Both the position numbers and the translations under genes were made by a program. Below are positions 46,901 to 61,924 of a stretch of 64,000 nt of DNA, piece after piece (the stretch's first letter is position 1; every line of letters begins with the position of its first letter). The stretch lies in contig NC_089866.1 of NCBI RefSeq assembly GCF_036373705.1, positions 4,473,001 through 4,537,000 of the forward strand. The letters run 5' to 3'. Under the pieces are notes generated by a model. The model was not told the DNA's origin. It did no database searches and was given only the letters and a program-made list of their open reading frames with translations. This DNA is from Amia ocellicauda (lineage: Eukaryota > Chordata > Actinopteri > Amiiformes > Amiidae).

Positions 46901-49900
46901 AATCAGAGTGAGAAGACAGCCATCCTCACTGTAAACCGTCCTCTAGATTAATTTGCAAAAATCTGGGCTCTTTGTCTGCAGCGGCGCTTGCTCGGTATCA
47001 ACACACAATACTGTCATCTGGGATTCCCTGGGCACGAAGGGGTTAACTGGGCATGTGGAGAAATGACAATAATGAGATTTGAGCAGAGCAGCACAAAAGG
47101 CGGGTTTGCTGGGAGTCTTGCAGACATCTTTGATTTCAGTTCCCATGGAAACTCTATTAACCATACTGCACCTGACCTACATATATATATAGTGTGTGTG
47201 TGTGCGTGTGTGTGTTGTTGTTACCAGTCTATCTGAGAAGCAGTTTATTTTGTGATTTCATCCACAGTGCCTGACAGCAGAGTAAGTCCCCTACATTAAT
47301 TGGCTATCCCAGCAGGAAAGCAGGCATTCAATGCTGCCGTTAATGATACCTAAGGGTGGCGAGGAGCAATTTTGCCTTCTTGCTTTCTTTTTAAATCTTA
47401 TTTAAATGTGCGAGACGTTTCTCTCTTATGTAGAAAACAGAAAGACCAAGTGGAGACAGTAGATGACTTTAACTGGGGTAGCTTTTCAAAGGGGAAAATG
47501 TTCAGCTGCATTTCAGGCAGAAGACATTTCTGTTTTCACCATCTTGAGATTGTATTACTGTTCTGATTTCCTGCAGTTGAGGCTGTGGATACATTATTGA
47601 GGTATACAGTGGATAGAAGAGGAATATTTTTTAATAAAACATCACTGGGTTAATTGCATCACTTTCCCTGCAACTGGAACGTTCTTTTTACGTGAATTCA
47701 TCACCAAAAGATACATCAAAAATATATTTTGACACAAGGTTCATAGTTCTATTTTCAACTACTCTTGTGGAACTGAAGCATTATTAAAAAAGAGGCGGTG
47801 AGAGAGAAAGAGACCGACAGAGAGGAAGAGAGAGAGTTGAGATATCATACATATTCCAATTTTTTATGCCCTTAACAAAGCCTTAAAAACGCACACCATC
47901 ATCTCTTCCACGTAACAGTTGCAGAATCTGGCGATTTGTTTCAATTGTTCCTGCAGTGGTGTCATTGGTGACCTTTACTGGTGGTGTCTTCCACCCTTGC
48001 ACAAAAAGGGGAACGCAGGAAAGTAGAGGATATAATTGGTATAGCTGGGATTGAGGTTATTATTCACTAATTGGCTGCCACACCAATAATAATTGTATCA
48101 CATTTAGAAATCTTGGGTTTTATGTCCGTCTCTCCTCACAGATTGTGGCGTGTAATTAGTTACCAGTTAAAAAATAATTACACCACTTGATAGGTTTGCT
48201 TTCTGACTGCACACAATGATTTATGAAGCTGCACTAAACAAACACTGAACCTCTAAGGACTGGATCACAGTGCCAGTGCCCAGAACTGTGCTTTGATCCG
48301 GTTTGGTCCTGATAATTATACAGCATTATTTGGACTAAAATACAATAAATATTTTTGGCCGATCATAATTCTCACCCTTAGAATTTCAATGCAGAATGTT
48401 TCAAATTTGATTTCAGTTTTTTGGGGGTTGGGGATCAACATAATATAATAATTTCCAGTACATTTGAAAAAACGTGTGAAGTATAATGGACTGCCACCCC
48501 CCCCCCCAAACATAGCTTCATATATTTGTTATGTGTAATACAGAAACATGTTAAGAGAGAAAGCTTTTCCATTATAAAGAGGCAGGATATTCGTGGATGC
48601 ACCTGAACCAGATAGCAACATGTTTTCCCACATTCTCTGAACGCTCTGATTTGATTCACTGAACCTAGTATTTAATAAGATCAGTTCATAGGAGAACAAT
48701 TCAAATAACACTTAATACTGCACAGGATGTTAAAAGTCTGTTAATTATTACTACAGAAGGGACTAACAAAAAAATAAATTTAATGCTCGCAGCCAGGAAG
48801 CGAACCATGTTTAATTCATCCACATGACAAACCATCAGTCCCATTTTTCTGAAATAATACAGAGGGGATTAGGCTGATAGGATGTTAATCTGAAAGCTTT
48901 TGAAGGATAATTGGCTAAAAAATTCAAGAAAAAGATAAATCCTTGAATGCATCAGTACAGGTATTTGAAACGGCTTCGGTCGAAAAGCTAACTGTACACA
49001 ATACTTGATTTATAATGTGCAATTGTAATTTTATTACATTTAAAAATATCTAAGCTTTTAAAAGCAGGTTTTAATAGGTCTGAGAGCAGAGGCACGTTCA
49101 TCACGAGAGGTGTCCCTTGAAGGCAAGCCGTGCGATCTGATATTCGCATTTGAAGGAAAATCCTCCTGTTCCTACATGACAGAACAGGCCCTATCTGACA
49201 CTATCGGGCGTATTATAAAACCTTCATAACTGGCATTAGGGCCCATCAATCCTAATTTGAAATTGCCAAAGGAAAACACATTTTCTGTAGCGACACACAC
49301 AGAATAAATTAACCACTTAATCAAAACCACAAAAGTGGGAACTGATACGAGACAACTCATATGAAAAGCCTCTGGTTGACACAGCTGGGTGTACAAGGTG
49401 ACTATATCATCTGCCTGCTTGAAAGGTAGATGCCGTTAAAAGTGCAATCAAATATTATACAATTTACCACAGAAGAATAGAAGAGTACCAAGAGGGTGCA
49501 TGTTTTGCTGGTACAGCATCGGCACAGATTCATGCCGCCTTAAATAGCATGGGTGCTACTCAGTGCACCATATCTGTTGAAAGGGAAAGAAATTATCGAT
49601 GGCCCTCAAATCGTGCAGAGATTAATTGGTATGTTGTGTAGGGTTGTGTAGAGCTCAGTCAGTGTACTCTTCTTGGTGAATTTCACTACTTCTGAGAAGC
49701 TGTCTGAGGCAATTCCCTTCCCGATCTGCTCAAGAAAACAAAATAACTATCTTGAAATTGCTGGGCACTGCAATTTGAGCTAGCCCTGACCTGGCAATGC
49801 TATTTGAAAGCCTAATCTCCTGCTTTTGTCCGGGCAACACACCTCATTCTGTGGCAGGATCAAACTGTCACCAGAACCCTGCAGAGTTTTCAGCCACTGT

Positions 49901-52900
49901 CAGGGGAAGTGAATGGAAATACAATCGAAAAAAGAAGCTCAGTTCGTTTTAGGTGGCGAAGTCAAGTCCAAAGCTTCTGACAGGAGAAGATGAACGTCTA
50001 AGACAGTTCCTCCCCTCATACAGGAAGTCAACATGAGACTCTTCTCATCCATCTCTCCTCGTCTTTCTGATCTCATTCACTTTCCTTCCGATGTTCTCTC
50101 TCCACTCCCTCCCCACTGGACAGTCTCTCAGGGTCCAGTCCTGAATTCAGGAATAGTTTCTTGTTGTTTTTCCCCTCTTACTGTTTCATCCATTTTGCAG
50201 GAAGAAGGCGGAAGGCAGCCTGGCAGGCGCTGCTCTGGGGAATGCTGGGTAATAAATCTAATTGCTGTCCTGAAGTTGTGCCTCGTGGGAAAGGCCGGTT
50301 GAGGCTGTCCCACTTCTCTGCGCCGAAAATAACAGCGCTCGGGAAAGTGGGCCAGTGAAGGGCAGGCCGGGTCCACCTGGGGGCTCCAGTGGCAAGACGC
50401 TTCGTTTTTGGATATGGACGGGAATCTGGCCAGAGACATCTGAAGTCAAAAATGAGCAACTCTGCATCTCTGCGCCAGTGTCCACCCCGTGACACCCCAT
50501 GTTTTTATCTAATATGTCTAATATGTTTTTATTATAATAACTTCCGCCAGAATACGTATGCGGTCGTATTTTACGAAGATCAGAAAACAACTGATTGGCA
50601 TTCGGATAGTTTCCTGTGTTGCTGTACAGCTTAAACATGATCTGTTCTCAAAATATATATATATCTAACTGGCATCTTACCAAATTGCATCCTGGAATTA
50701 GAGCATCAAGAAAATCCTGTGAAAGTGTGTTGATGCTAAAAGACAGCGCAGGCATCCCATGTATATAAAATATATTGGTTTGGGAAATGACTGCTTGTTG
50801 TTTTCTATTATTACTATTTAAATGAAATCACAGGAATTTCATCTGTATTATCCCTGAAGAGCTTCTCTGTCTATTTCCAAAGCAGCCAGAATGCGTCACG
50901 TTTGATTAAGATTTCATTCATTATGTATTGCACTTAAGTACAAGGTAGAGTATCTTGCGGCAATGGCAAACCCAGACAAACAGGCGAGAATTATACAAAA
51001 CACAGAGAGACTCCAGCAAGATTATTTGGTTCAGTGCCTTTTATACTTAATGAATGCAAACATAATACAACCAATCACTATAAAAGCCAAAATGTCCTGC
51101 AGTTGACGAGGCAAGGTTGATTACCGATCTCTGTTTCTTTGTAGCAGAATGTCATGAAATTGAGCCCGGAGAAAACATCCCCAATGAGTTTTGAAACTTT
51201 CCTGTACACTGCAATACCTGACAATTTAATCTCCATCCAACATGAAAAGACATAGTAAGGTCACTCAATATGTCCCCGTTCTGTAGAGAGGATTGAGTTG
51301 ATATAAGAAATGTTCTGTAACACCAAAGTCTGACTGCCTACTCCTGCTCCTTCGCCTCTTCACCCTGGCCTCACCTCAGCTGCACTGCGCCTTTTATGCA
51401 GCGCAGTTTTCCTCCCGTTTAATTGAGCATTTTTCAGAAAAATCTTTGTAATAACGTCTCCCTGGCATCATGTCAGCTTGCACAGATTATAACTTGCTGT
51501 TGCTCGGGCAGTGGCACGTGGCCGGTGCCAGATTGGGGAGGTTAGCATGCCGTTCACAATGCTGCTGTCTGCAGATGGACGCCATAGCGGGCTTTTACAT
51601 TTTCACTGGAGATACTGAAGACACCGAAGGATGCAGTGTCTAGCATCACTTTTCTCCCTTCATTCCAGTCCCGGCACATTAATAATGGAGTTACTTATAA
51701 AATGGATGACTTCTTGATTTAAACACAATGAATTTCACGTCCCCCCGGGAGTCCTCAGATAAGGAGAACCGTCTGAATTCCTGGGAGAGGTAAGGCCAGT
51801 TCTTTCTTGCTAACCTTGGTAGTAAAGCATATGCAGCCAAAATCTTGACACTAATACTTTAAGACACGGGACTAGATTTACTTAAATTTGCATCTGAAGC
51901 TGTGTTTATTGTTCTTTTTTCTTCTTTCTCCCCACTGGCAACTTGAACCTGCTTATGCTGAGACCCTGGGCTTAATTAAATTAGAGGAGCACGCAACTTA
52001 TTTACACAATAACCTTTATCTGCTGACTGACACAATAGAAAAACACTAGTGACAAACTGCCTCAACTCTGACCCCCAGCGAGAGTGACTAAAAATACATT
52101 TGACAGCCAACCCCTAATCCATTACAATATATATATATAATGAAAACAACAAATAAACAAATCTGGCACTCTATGCGCACGCCTTCATTTCCATTCTGAA
52201 ATCATGGGAAAAGAGCAGCAGCAGTTTTGCTATTTCAAGAACACACTCTGCCCTCTCCTGTGAGTCTCCTGTCAAGGGCAGATCGGGCTCTGTACCCATC
52301 TGTGGTTGAATTATCATGTCTAAACATGGTTTTCTTGCTTTCACACGCAGCTTCTTGACTAAATAGTGTGTAACCCCATTCTCAAAAACATCCTTCTTTC
52401 AGACAAACGTCTCAAACGAATTGCTCTGGTCCCACACCTCGAGATTACCAGCAGCCATTTCTTGTAGTACAAATCATGAGACGCCGCGTATGTTATGCAA
52501 GCACACGTCGGGACTTGAAAACACTTGCAATATTATTATGTTTTTTTTTAAATAACGTCAGCAGCCATTTGGTTTGGGTTTTCAAAGCTATATTAATGAC
52601 CACTAAAATTAAATATTTGATAAAATGTATAAATAAATAAATACGCAAAACTGTTCACTGGCTTTGTAATGCAAGTGTTGTGTGTGAATTCAACAGCAAT
52701 ACAGGGCCATCTCTCCATCTGCCTCCAGAGGGCTAATAAGTGTTATGTCTTGTCTTGCCTCCTGTTTTCCAGCTGTTGGGCCTTGACATCGGCAGCTGTA
52801 CCCCTCCAGCCCCACAATCTGCGTCAGCTGATCCAATGGTGTATTGTCATTTGGTCACACTTGTTAACGTAATTATATAATTTACAGGAAACAAATTGGC

Positions 52901-54584
52901 AGTTGTTACCGTAGCCCAAACGAGAAACAGGTTTTATTTCCTGCTAAACGAGGGCCCTAATGACGCATTCCTCAGAAATAAGGAAAAGCTCATTTTATAT
53001 GTTCCCAAAAGTGATTCATTCATAGAGCAAATCTGTTGGAAGATTGAAATGAATAAGGTGTCCTAATTGCAGCAAGTAAAAGGAAAGAGGTAACGCAATA
53101 GTCCCTGTGAGAGTCTCTGCAAACAACGCATTACTATCTCAATGAGTATCAGATCTGAATGCGTTCCTTCCTCAAGCACAAGAAGTGTCGCCTTGGAGAA
53201 AGAGGAAGCTGTATGAATACCATCCAATGATTTCCACACCCTGAAGTCCTCAGAGAAGATTTTGTCAGGAGAACAAAGGAGTGGATTACACATCATTAGG
53301 AGCTGCGGGGAGAACATCACCCCCTAGGGATGCCATTGAGCATTACATCTTGAAGCAGACACGTCAGCCTCCGGAGCAAAACAATTGCTGACAAATTGAA
53401 GTATTTCAGAAAAACACAAACAAAATGCAGTTTAGTGTGACACCACTATGAAACGGTACACAATCATCTGTAATTTTCTTTTTTCTTATCTGTACCTGTT
53501 CAACCTTAGTGTACTTTTAACTCGGCTAGTCCCAGAATAGACTTATATTTGTCATATTCCTTATAGCTTGGAGCTGCATTTTGCAAGTGTCACCCCAACA
53601 GTTTCTCCACAGTGTGATATGTCTGCTAAGTGCCGCATTAACTACTTTCACGGCGGGAGCTGCCTAAAAGACATTCAGATCAGAGCAGACACACGGCGAG
53701 AACAGAGCAATTTTACTCGACTACACAAAACACACACACACACAACAACAATTGCACAAAACCCTGTGAGGATTAGAGCAGTTCTTTAATTTGTTTTTCT
53801 TTGAAAACTAGATCTTAACAATCCTTTGGCCCTGCTGGTACAAAGTCCTTGTCCACGTGAACCTGGGATGCTATACTGTTAGAGCAATGGCTGAATCAAT
53901 CAGCGTTTTAGTGCCATCTGCAATCCAGACTTCCCAGTCACTCTGTTCTGTGTGTTCAGCATTCCTCCGAAATTTCCCATGACAACTAATTATTACAGTA
54001 AAGACGGCATCTGCAAAATTCTCTCAATGATCCTTCATAGGAACAGTATAATGGCGGTGGTGCAGGGGAAATAAATAACGGCTGGAGCATGCTCTGAAGC
54101 CCACAGGTGAATCTCTGTGCCATGGGAGATGTTAAACATTCAATCCCCAACACCATTTCCTCACAGTCAATCTCTGGGACGCTGCTTTTATTTTGTTTAA
54201 TGGCAACTAATCTAACTGCACGCCATACAACTCAGCGAGACATGACACAACTGACAGAACACCCACAGGGCAAACTATCCCTTCAAAGGAATAATACTCC
54301 TCTGCAAACCACAAATGTCAAAAACCGAGTGCGATCACAATTGTCAAGTGAATTGGAGGACCTTACAAAATTGACTTAAGTGTCAGATTACCAGGAGGGA
54401 AGATTGCATCTTAAGAGCATTATAAGGACAATTATTATGAAAATACCGAGGGTAATGTCATAGAAAAAAACACAAGAGTCCCAATATCACAAAGCTGCTT
54501 GTCTACAGTTCCTTCACTAATGCAGATCTTCTATTGATTGATCGAAGGGCAGGATGCTGAGGATGCCAGTTATTTGCTGGGTAG
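40921..54584. other. Gene-poor region with candidate conserved non-coding elements
   Basis: No gene supported. Microsatellites: A-run 42775-42790, (TG)n at 44272-44288, (TA)n/(TG)n at 47180-47216. A CA-rich low-complexity patch is at 41907-41955. Motif-dense stretches that look constrained: 44100-44240, 45150-45235 (TTAATTAA and octamer ATTTGCAT), 48860-48945, 49200-49300, 51400-51500, 51690-51790, 51960-52050, 52890-53000. Confidence 0.35.
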
Positions 54585-54600
54585 ATGTGCTTTAAGATAT

Positions 54601-54912
54601 TCTTTCATGAAAGGCATCAACCACATCAAACCAGAGGAGCTTTTCCAGATCAGCAGGGACACACGCACCCGGGGACACAAATGGAAATTGGGCTTCAAGG
54701 CATTCAAGACAGAAAACAGGAGACACCTCTTCACACAGAGAGGCGTCACAATCTGAACAAACTCCCCAGCGATGTGGTTGAAGAGACAATTTGGGAACAT
54801 TCAAAAACAGACTGGATAGGATCCTTGATCACTTAGTTATTAATGGACACCAAACGAGTATGTTGGGGCGAATGGCCTCCTCTCGATTGGACACTTTCTA
54901 TGTTCTTTAGAC
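54601..54912 (+). mobile_element. CR1 3' fragment
   Basis: Matches the 3' end of the 24.7 kb CR1: MKGINHIKPEELFQISRD, RGHKWKLGFKAFKTENRR, then HNLNKLPSDVVEETI in the neighbouring frame. It ends GGGGCGAATGGCCTCCTCTC then TTTCTATGTTCTTTA, a CR1-like 3' terminus. It keeps about 45 bases missing from the other copy. Typical 5'-truncated insertion. Confidence 0.9.
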
Positions 54913-57900
54913 CTGGGATAGTGGGCTAATGTCCTGTCTAACTTTTTCGTCTTGTTCACTGAGGGCACTTCTCACATTTGAGACGTGATCTACCTAAGTG
55001 TTCACAAAGACTTTGTCTCTGTAAAGCTTTGAGGGACAGGAGGAGGCACCATGCGCGACGTATCGGCATCAGCACATTCACAGGGACTCTCACTGTGATA
55101 CCTTCTAATTAGGCCTTGCACCTTGCAGCCGGCAGGAACGTACAAAATTGCTTTAGACGGAGGAATAATGAATTTCTCCAAATTATAGCTTCAGCTAGTG
55201 AGAGCGGAGCACATTCGTCTTCTGAGCTGGAGTAAAGCTAAAGCATCTCTGATCAACAGACTCTAATGATGTCTTGTCAGCTGTAACAACCTCAACAACA
55301 ACCAAACAGGCGGCAGCTGGAGCAGTGGAAAGAAATCTCACTTTGTTTTTTAGTTTTCTTCCTCCAAAGCAATATTTCCCACACAAGTTCGGGGCAAGAT
55401 GAAACAAACAAACCAAAAAAAGACCAATCAATGCCACAATGATAGTCATCACACTCGTTTAGTTTCCAACCCACAGTAGCAGCGCTCGGCATGTAAAGGA
55501 GCCGGTAATGGTGACATCACTGCTCTGAGGTCTGGTTTAATTTGCGTACATATCTCCTGTATCCCTGATATCCTGGATATGTCTGTATTGTACTCTTATT
55601 CCTCATGGTTCTGTATAGATCTGGGTTTTGATTTACATCAGCAAATGATTCCAGGTGGATTCAGATTGCCAGCTCTGTCCTTCAGATTTCTATCCCTGTC
55701 TCAACACAGTGATGCATCTGCTCTTAGGTAGACTATAAAGCTTGGTTTTGGGTAAGATCCTTAAGGGACACCATAACGAAAGCTATCAGCTCACAGTAAA
55801 TGGTAGCAACAGTTTTGAATCTAAAATCTCCTTCAGTTTGTGAGGCTGTCAAGGGAGGAAGAAATTATGAGTGACATCATTATTTAATTTCATTTGAGTC
55901 TTTGTCCGGTACAAAACTACTTATGTCATCCGGGACATTCATGACATGCAGCGTCCCGTATGACACAAAGTGTATTAGAGTCATCTAGTGTTACAAGACT
56001 CAATCATAAGACAATATATGACTTTTAGATCTGTCTCAGACTGCTCCCCCAACATCACTTCATTAAGACTTCCTTAAGACCAAAGAAGCATTAACACCAA
56101 GTCTATCGTGAATATATTTTTCAGCCGGTAGGGATGGAAATTGCTATCTGACAAAATGTGCGCCTGACAGGTTGGGTTGGAATTGTAATCCGCTGGCATC
56201 AGTATTCACAATGTAGAACAGAAGTCTGATGAATATTTGTTGACTGAGAGATTAACGTGGATGTCTGTGGAAATGTGTAAGGAATAGATATTGAATTTAC
56301 TAATAATATGGATGCCAGAGAAAATCAAGACTGATCTCAGGCATTATTTTGCTGAGTAAATGGCCCTAATCAAAGCAGAAGGGTATGTTTTCTTGTTGCT
56401 TGTTATCTGTGACTCATCTAATACCATCTCTGTTTTTAACTAAATAGTGATAATACTGGCACACACAGGTATGTCGCAATAAATCCTGTACAATACATTG
56501 TACAATGTGTGTAATAAAATCTAATAAAAAGTTAATCTGGTGTTTCAGACAATCAGGTAACAATATAACTCCAGCTGTTGAATTCTCCCAGGCAAGCATT
56601 GTAATATTCAGTACATTCAGAAAATTAAATAGATAATAGAATATTATGACTGCTTTGGAATCACAGAAAATTGGTCTGTAAAGCGAATCAGCGGGCCATA
56701 TTAATACGGCGCAATTATACCTTGTACCAAATACTTACACCTCATTTAATCAGCGATGTGTAACAGATTGGTTTGGGGCCAGATAGAAGAACAAGAGGTC
56801 ATTTACAAAGACGGGGAGGGGGGGGGAACGAACGCATGCGTTCCTGTAGTGTTTTTGGCTCACAGAGGCTCAGTCATTTGCCTTGACAATATATAGCCGA
56901 GAATTAGGAAGTACTCATGAAATAAGATATGAGATTAGGCCCAGACCAAATCAGAGCAAATCAAATTACAAACTTGTACCCAATTTACTATCAGAAAGCA
57001 GTTTCTACCATTTATGAATGAAAGAAATAAACAGAAAAGCAATAGTTTGTCTATTTGTGACTCAGATGTGGTCTGAGCCTTAGGAAGAAACTAAAATCAG
57101 GTAAATTGGGATGGCCAGCTCACACAGCAACATTTTACCATTGGAAAGCTGGAAATGGTCCGAGTCTCCAGCATCACTAGACACAAGCTCAGGAGCGGTT
57201 GTGCTCATTATTTCTCTGGATATTTATACTACTCTCTCTTCTTTCTCGAACAATCTCGAACAATTACCTTTTATGGGATGCAAAGAGAAAGACTGGATGG
57301 ACTTGTAGTGGGACAAAGCAAAGCAATAGTAAGTGCCTAAGTTGCAAATGCAGCAGATAGTTGCCAAGGAGTTGAGTTTGAGACCAGAGTCAGAGTATGT
57401 GGCGACAGATTGGTCAAGAATGCATCGACAGCGAGTAGCAGGAAAGACGTTCAAGTGGGGAAGATATTTTGGTTGCTTTCCTGTGTTTTCTCCTGCCAGA
57501 AAAACAAAAGCTTCAGAGCACAGAGAGCCTCTCCGTCTGGCCTCGCATGTCTTTATTCCAGGGATTATTCTGTTTTTTTGTGTTTGTTTTTGCTGCATAA
57601 ATTGGTTCTATTTGTCACCCCTCCCTCTGTCTGGAGGGGAAACAATTATAAAATGTATGCAAATGTGTGGAGGGGAGGCATAAGAGCACTTAGGATAACT
57701 CATCAGGTAGAGCTCTTGACAGGCCCAGGAGAACAAAGCACAGTGGACGCTTTGACAAGGCAGTATTCCCAGGTACTTATTAAGGTGCTCTCTGCACTTC
57801 ATCATTCTCCTGGGCTGGCTGTCTGTCTCCCACGGCATGTCACAGAATTGCCTTTTTACAGCATTTTCATGATTCGGGATTTGAGCTTCCTGTAGAAATA

Positions 57901-60900
57901 CACTTTACTTGGCACATTGTGTTGTTTTTCAATAAAGGAAAATGTAAAAAAAATAAAATAACACATCATAGGTCAAATCGCAAGTTACTGCAGTACAATT
58001 TTAGTTTTTCCTCCCAATGGATGGGAGGGGGGCAGGGATATAGAAGGAGAGTGGGGTTACATGCTTTAAACAAGTAAAACCAAAAGGGGAAATGGACATC
58101 AATATGCTCTGCGGTTATCCAAATTATATTTATTAAAACGGTGATGAGAGCAAGGAAACGAACGCCTCCATGGATGGCACGCGGCAGCCATTTTGTGCAA
58201 GGATTAGACAGATGAAAAGAGCAGAATTACAGAGTCAGATAAAATAGGAGGTGAAATTGATGGTGGGCCAGATTCATAAAGCAACTGCAGGGGAATCTGC
58301 CCAGGGCCAGCCCCTCTCTTCCCAGTTGTGTCAAAACATTTGCTGCCTGGCCTGGAGTCCCGCTGGCAGAGTTACACAGGCGACACAATTACCATCATGG
58401 CCTGAGAGGACCTCGTGTGTTCTCCGTTCCCCTCAGTCAGTATGGACTGGCAGTTGTGTAGAGCGATGCACATGTACAGTATTGTGACACGTGCGTCTGC
58501 TGCTGTTATGATGGGGTGGGGGGGGGGCGGGTATTTGAATAGAAAAGTACTGCAAGAAAACTTAAAAAGAGAAAAATGGGTTGCGCTCCATGAAGAAAGA
58601 AGCAACAAGGTGCCACGTGCATGGCACTTCACAAGTCCATCGCGGGTTTTGTTATGTAAAATACTGTCGGAAGTTCTGCAGATGAAAGCTGCACATCCTG
58701 AAATAATTAATGCCGTGTGACGCAAAGCCGCGCTTTTGTTACAAAGCATCCTGTCTGGGTACTATTTTTACATAACCTCTTAAAATCCGTCTCCCTCATT
58801 ACATTTAGCCGGTAAAGCCAAATTGTTCCCCAATTAAATACGAGAATATGGCAATGCAGCACGATAGTGTCCGGTACAGTTTAGGTTGCTCCACCGTGTC
58901 TCAGAGGGCTGAGGTCCTGAGAGGGTTTACAGGCGCCATGCTTACCAATAAACACACACAAACTGACAGCCATGACCACTGAGGGAAGGTAGAAGAACAA
59001 CAAGCTTTCACACATTTGTCCAGCACTGAAATGCCACCATACATGGGTTTCCTGAGTTTCATAGACCATGCCTGTCCACACAGAAATTAAAGTACAGACT
59101 GGAAGGACGAAGACTTTAAACGTCCAAAGAAGACAGGGCCCTTCTTTTTTAGGGCAGACCATTCTGAGCACCACAGGGAGGTCGGGTTGTCTCATGTTTC
59201 TCCAGAATTGGCTCGTCTGCAGTTTGGTTTCTTGGTCTGTTTGGTTGTTCTTTGACCATCCCCACATGTACCAGGGTATGTGAGGGGAAGTCTGTCTTGA
59301 GTCCCAGAAACAGCAACAACAGTAGCTAAAATCAAAATCTAACTGAATCAAAAACGATGGCCAACAGACTTCAAGTAGGCTTTCACATATGTTGTTTTAG
59401 TTCAAGGAAGAAGCTTTAATCTGAAAGTTTTACGTAACAAAACGGAAGTTACAACTCTACAACTCTTGGCAGATCTTAAGTAAATAGGCAATCAACATTG
59501 CTACTGGTGTCGGGAGGATGCTGCGTGCATAGTCACTGTTATTATACTATTACCTCAATCTGGGTGCTACTCTACAACCCCTTTCAGTCTCTCAGATTAT
59601 AAAAGTTACCTCAGAGTCAAAAAACATTGCTTGCACTATTTTGGTGATGCCAACTGACACCGAAAGCTTGAGTTTCAACTGTGCAAAGTACCGCAGGGAT
59701 TCTCAGAGCATGGGGACCAGTCGTTGTGATGACAAAATCACGATCCCTGCACTGTATACTTGTAAAGGACACGCGTGTCACTGGTTAGTTAGGTCAATGA
59801 GGTCGTTACTGTGAGCAACTGGACAATTAGTCAGGAGGCAGGAGGCAAAATGGGGTGAACTAGTGGTTGGAAGAGCTGCCTCCAGGTGCGGTGACAACAT
59901 CTTTAGATCAGAGAGCAGAATAAATAAATAAAAATGTGCAGGAGTAGGGGGACAGGAAAGCCTTGAGGAAAGCTTAAATGGCAAAGTGTGTTTAGGAGAA
60001 ACAAGGTCAAACATTGTCCTCAGTGAACCACCTGGCACTCAACTGCAATGCTCCTCCTAAAGTGGGGTCAACTCCAACACTTTCACGACTTAATCAACTC
60101 CTCCCGGTCACTTCCGTAGAGTGATATTCCTACTCTCTACCCGTGCAACCAGGCCAAGGCTCAAGGGAGTCATCAAAACTACACGAGAGAGGTCTAAAAA
60201 TGGGTTCACCTTCGCCGTTTAATCTGCAATCCAATTTTTAATTCCATACTACTCGGTATTAACAAGGTCAAATGTTCATACCAGCCAGTGGGAAAGAGAG
60301 CTTACACTTAATACTGTTTAAATAATAACCAGTAGACCATCTTAACAGACCCACAGCTATGCCTAATGATGACCTGAACCCCAACCCCAAAATGATCAAT
60401 CTTGCCCAAGCTAAACATACATGTGTGCCGATGGAAATTGAACTGTAATGCTTACGAAAGCCTATCTTTAATGGCGACTCCTGCCCTAACCTCAGCCTGG
60501 TTTATCAGCATCACAAAGATGCTGAGATCACAAGTCCCGACTTAGTATTTGTTTTACATATTCCTAAAATATCGCTCTACCGGGTCGTTAAGTGAAATCG
60601 ATTCCCCAGCTTTAGACTCTGAGGCAGTTTACAAGGCATGTGATTTGTTGGTGCCAGGGGACTCGTGCTCCATAGTATGATTGCACGGTAATTGCATCAG
60701 TGAGTAAGAGGCCGGTTGGCAGGATGGAACGCAATAGGTTACAGACCCATTACTGTTGGCAATCAGGAGCCATAATGCGGTCATTCTTCACTGCCGTAGC
60801 TGGGTGGGCAGGCAGGTGGCATCTTGCCTGGCAGCGAAGGGATGAACAGAACCCTGCAGACGACTCCGCAAGCGCTCGGCTTTGCACAGTCCATAAAGGA

Positions 60901-61880
60901 GGTCTTGGAGATGGTGTGAAGTGGAGGGTTTCTGCCCAGTACAGTGACAGACGCTTTCAAACATCAAACACCCGCACGGATGAGTGGAGCTCACCCGACC
61001 CGTTCTATGTATACACAGGCATTTCTCCTTCATATTGTATGCTGAAAAAACTGGGAAAAATTATATATAATTCTTATTCCACTGTAATAGAATACCTCCA
61101 CTGCGCACACACCTTTTGACTTATATATAACAGCAGACAGTAACACTATGTATGTAATCATCAGCCACTACTATGATTGAGAGAAATGCATTGTGTGGGC
61201 AGAGCACTCAGACACTGGTAACCTAGCAATTGTGCTTTCTCAACCTGTCGGAGGCTTTCGTCTTGAATGTAGAGGCTGTGATACAGAGGGGTTTTAGATG
61301 TATTTTTAAAAGTATGAAACACATTATTGAAACGGAATTGTACATTTCCTCGATGGGGGCATCCAAGCATTTTGTGCCTCGTTATTTCAGATCTTGCCAG
61401 ATGCCCTAATTCGGGAGTTATTTTTAAGGAGATGACTAAACAACTGCTCTGAAAAGTGAGGTTCTTTTCCTCTTACTTTTGTGGGCCGTTTTCTGTCTCT
61501 CATTAAGATATCCCCGCCGAGCTGCCGGCTGGAGTCCTGTTGTAATCTTCACTGCAAGTGTGGCTGCTCCAAGGGTGGCCGGGGTGCCCCACTGAGACGT
61601 GTTAGAAACATCGTGGAAGCCCCCTCTCTCGTGCTTTATCCTTTGCATGTATGAGATATTCAAGGGCTCAGCATCTATCTCTACCACGGAGGATTCCATG
61701 TGTCAGCCTATAGTTTAACCATTTCACCTCTGTACATGGTCTGAACTCATCCGAACAGATAGGGTGCAGAGTATTCTTGTGTTCACCCTGTGGAGACCCT
61801 GGTAACTCATGATCTTGTCATGTTTGGACCTCATGGTATAGAGCGGTATGATTGGCTGGGCCTACAACCCAACAGAGGGG
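54913..61880. other. Gene-poor region, candidate conserved non-coding elements
   Basis: No gene supported. Motif-rich stretches are at 56640-56760, 58110-58220 and 58600-58745 (AAATAATTAATG with CpG-rich flanks). The long open frames at 58881-59351 (minus) and 60700-61119 (plus) lack supporting evidence. Confidence 0.35.
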
Positions 61881-61924
61881 AGGAAGAAGAGACAGAGAAG
61901 AAGAAGAAGAAGAGAGGGAGGAGA
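61876..61924. repeat. (GAA)n-rich purine tract
   Basis: Imperfect GAA/GAG units on the plus strand. Confidence 0.8.

Noticed and set aside
58881..59351. 156-codon frame on the minus strand with hydrophobic segments
   Set aside because: No domain, no convincing start or splice context; Cys/Trp-rich composition typical of chance frames.
60700..61119. 139-codon frame on the plus strand
   Set aside because: Starts at GTG, not ATG, and has no domain or supporting signals.
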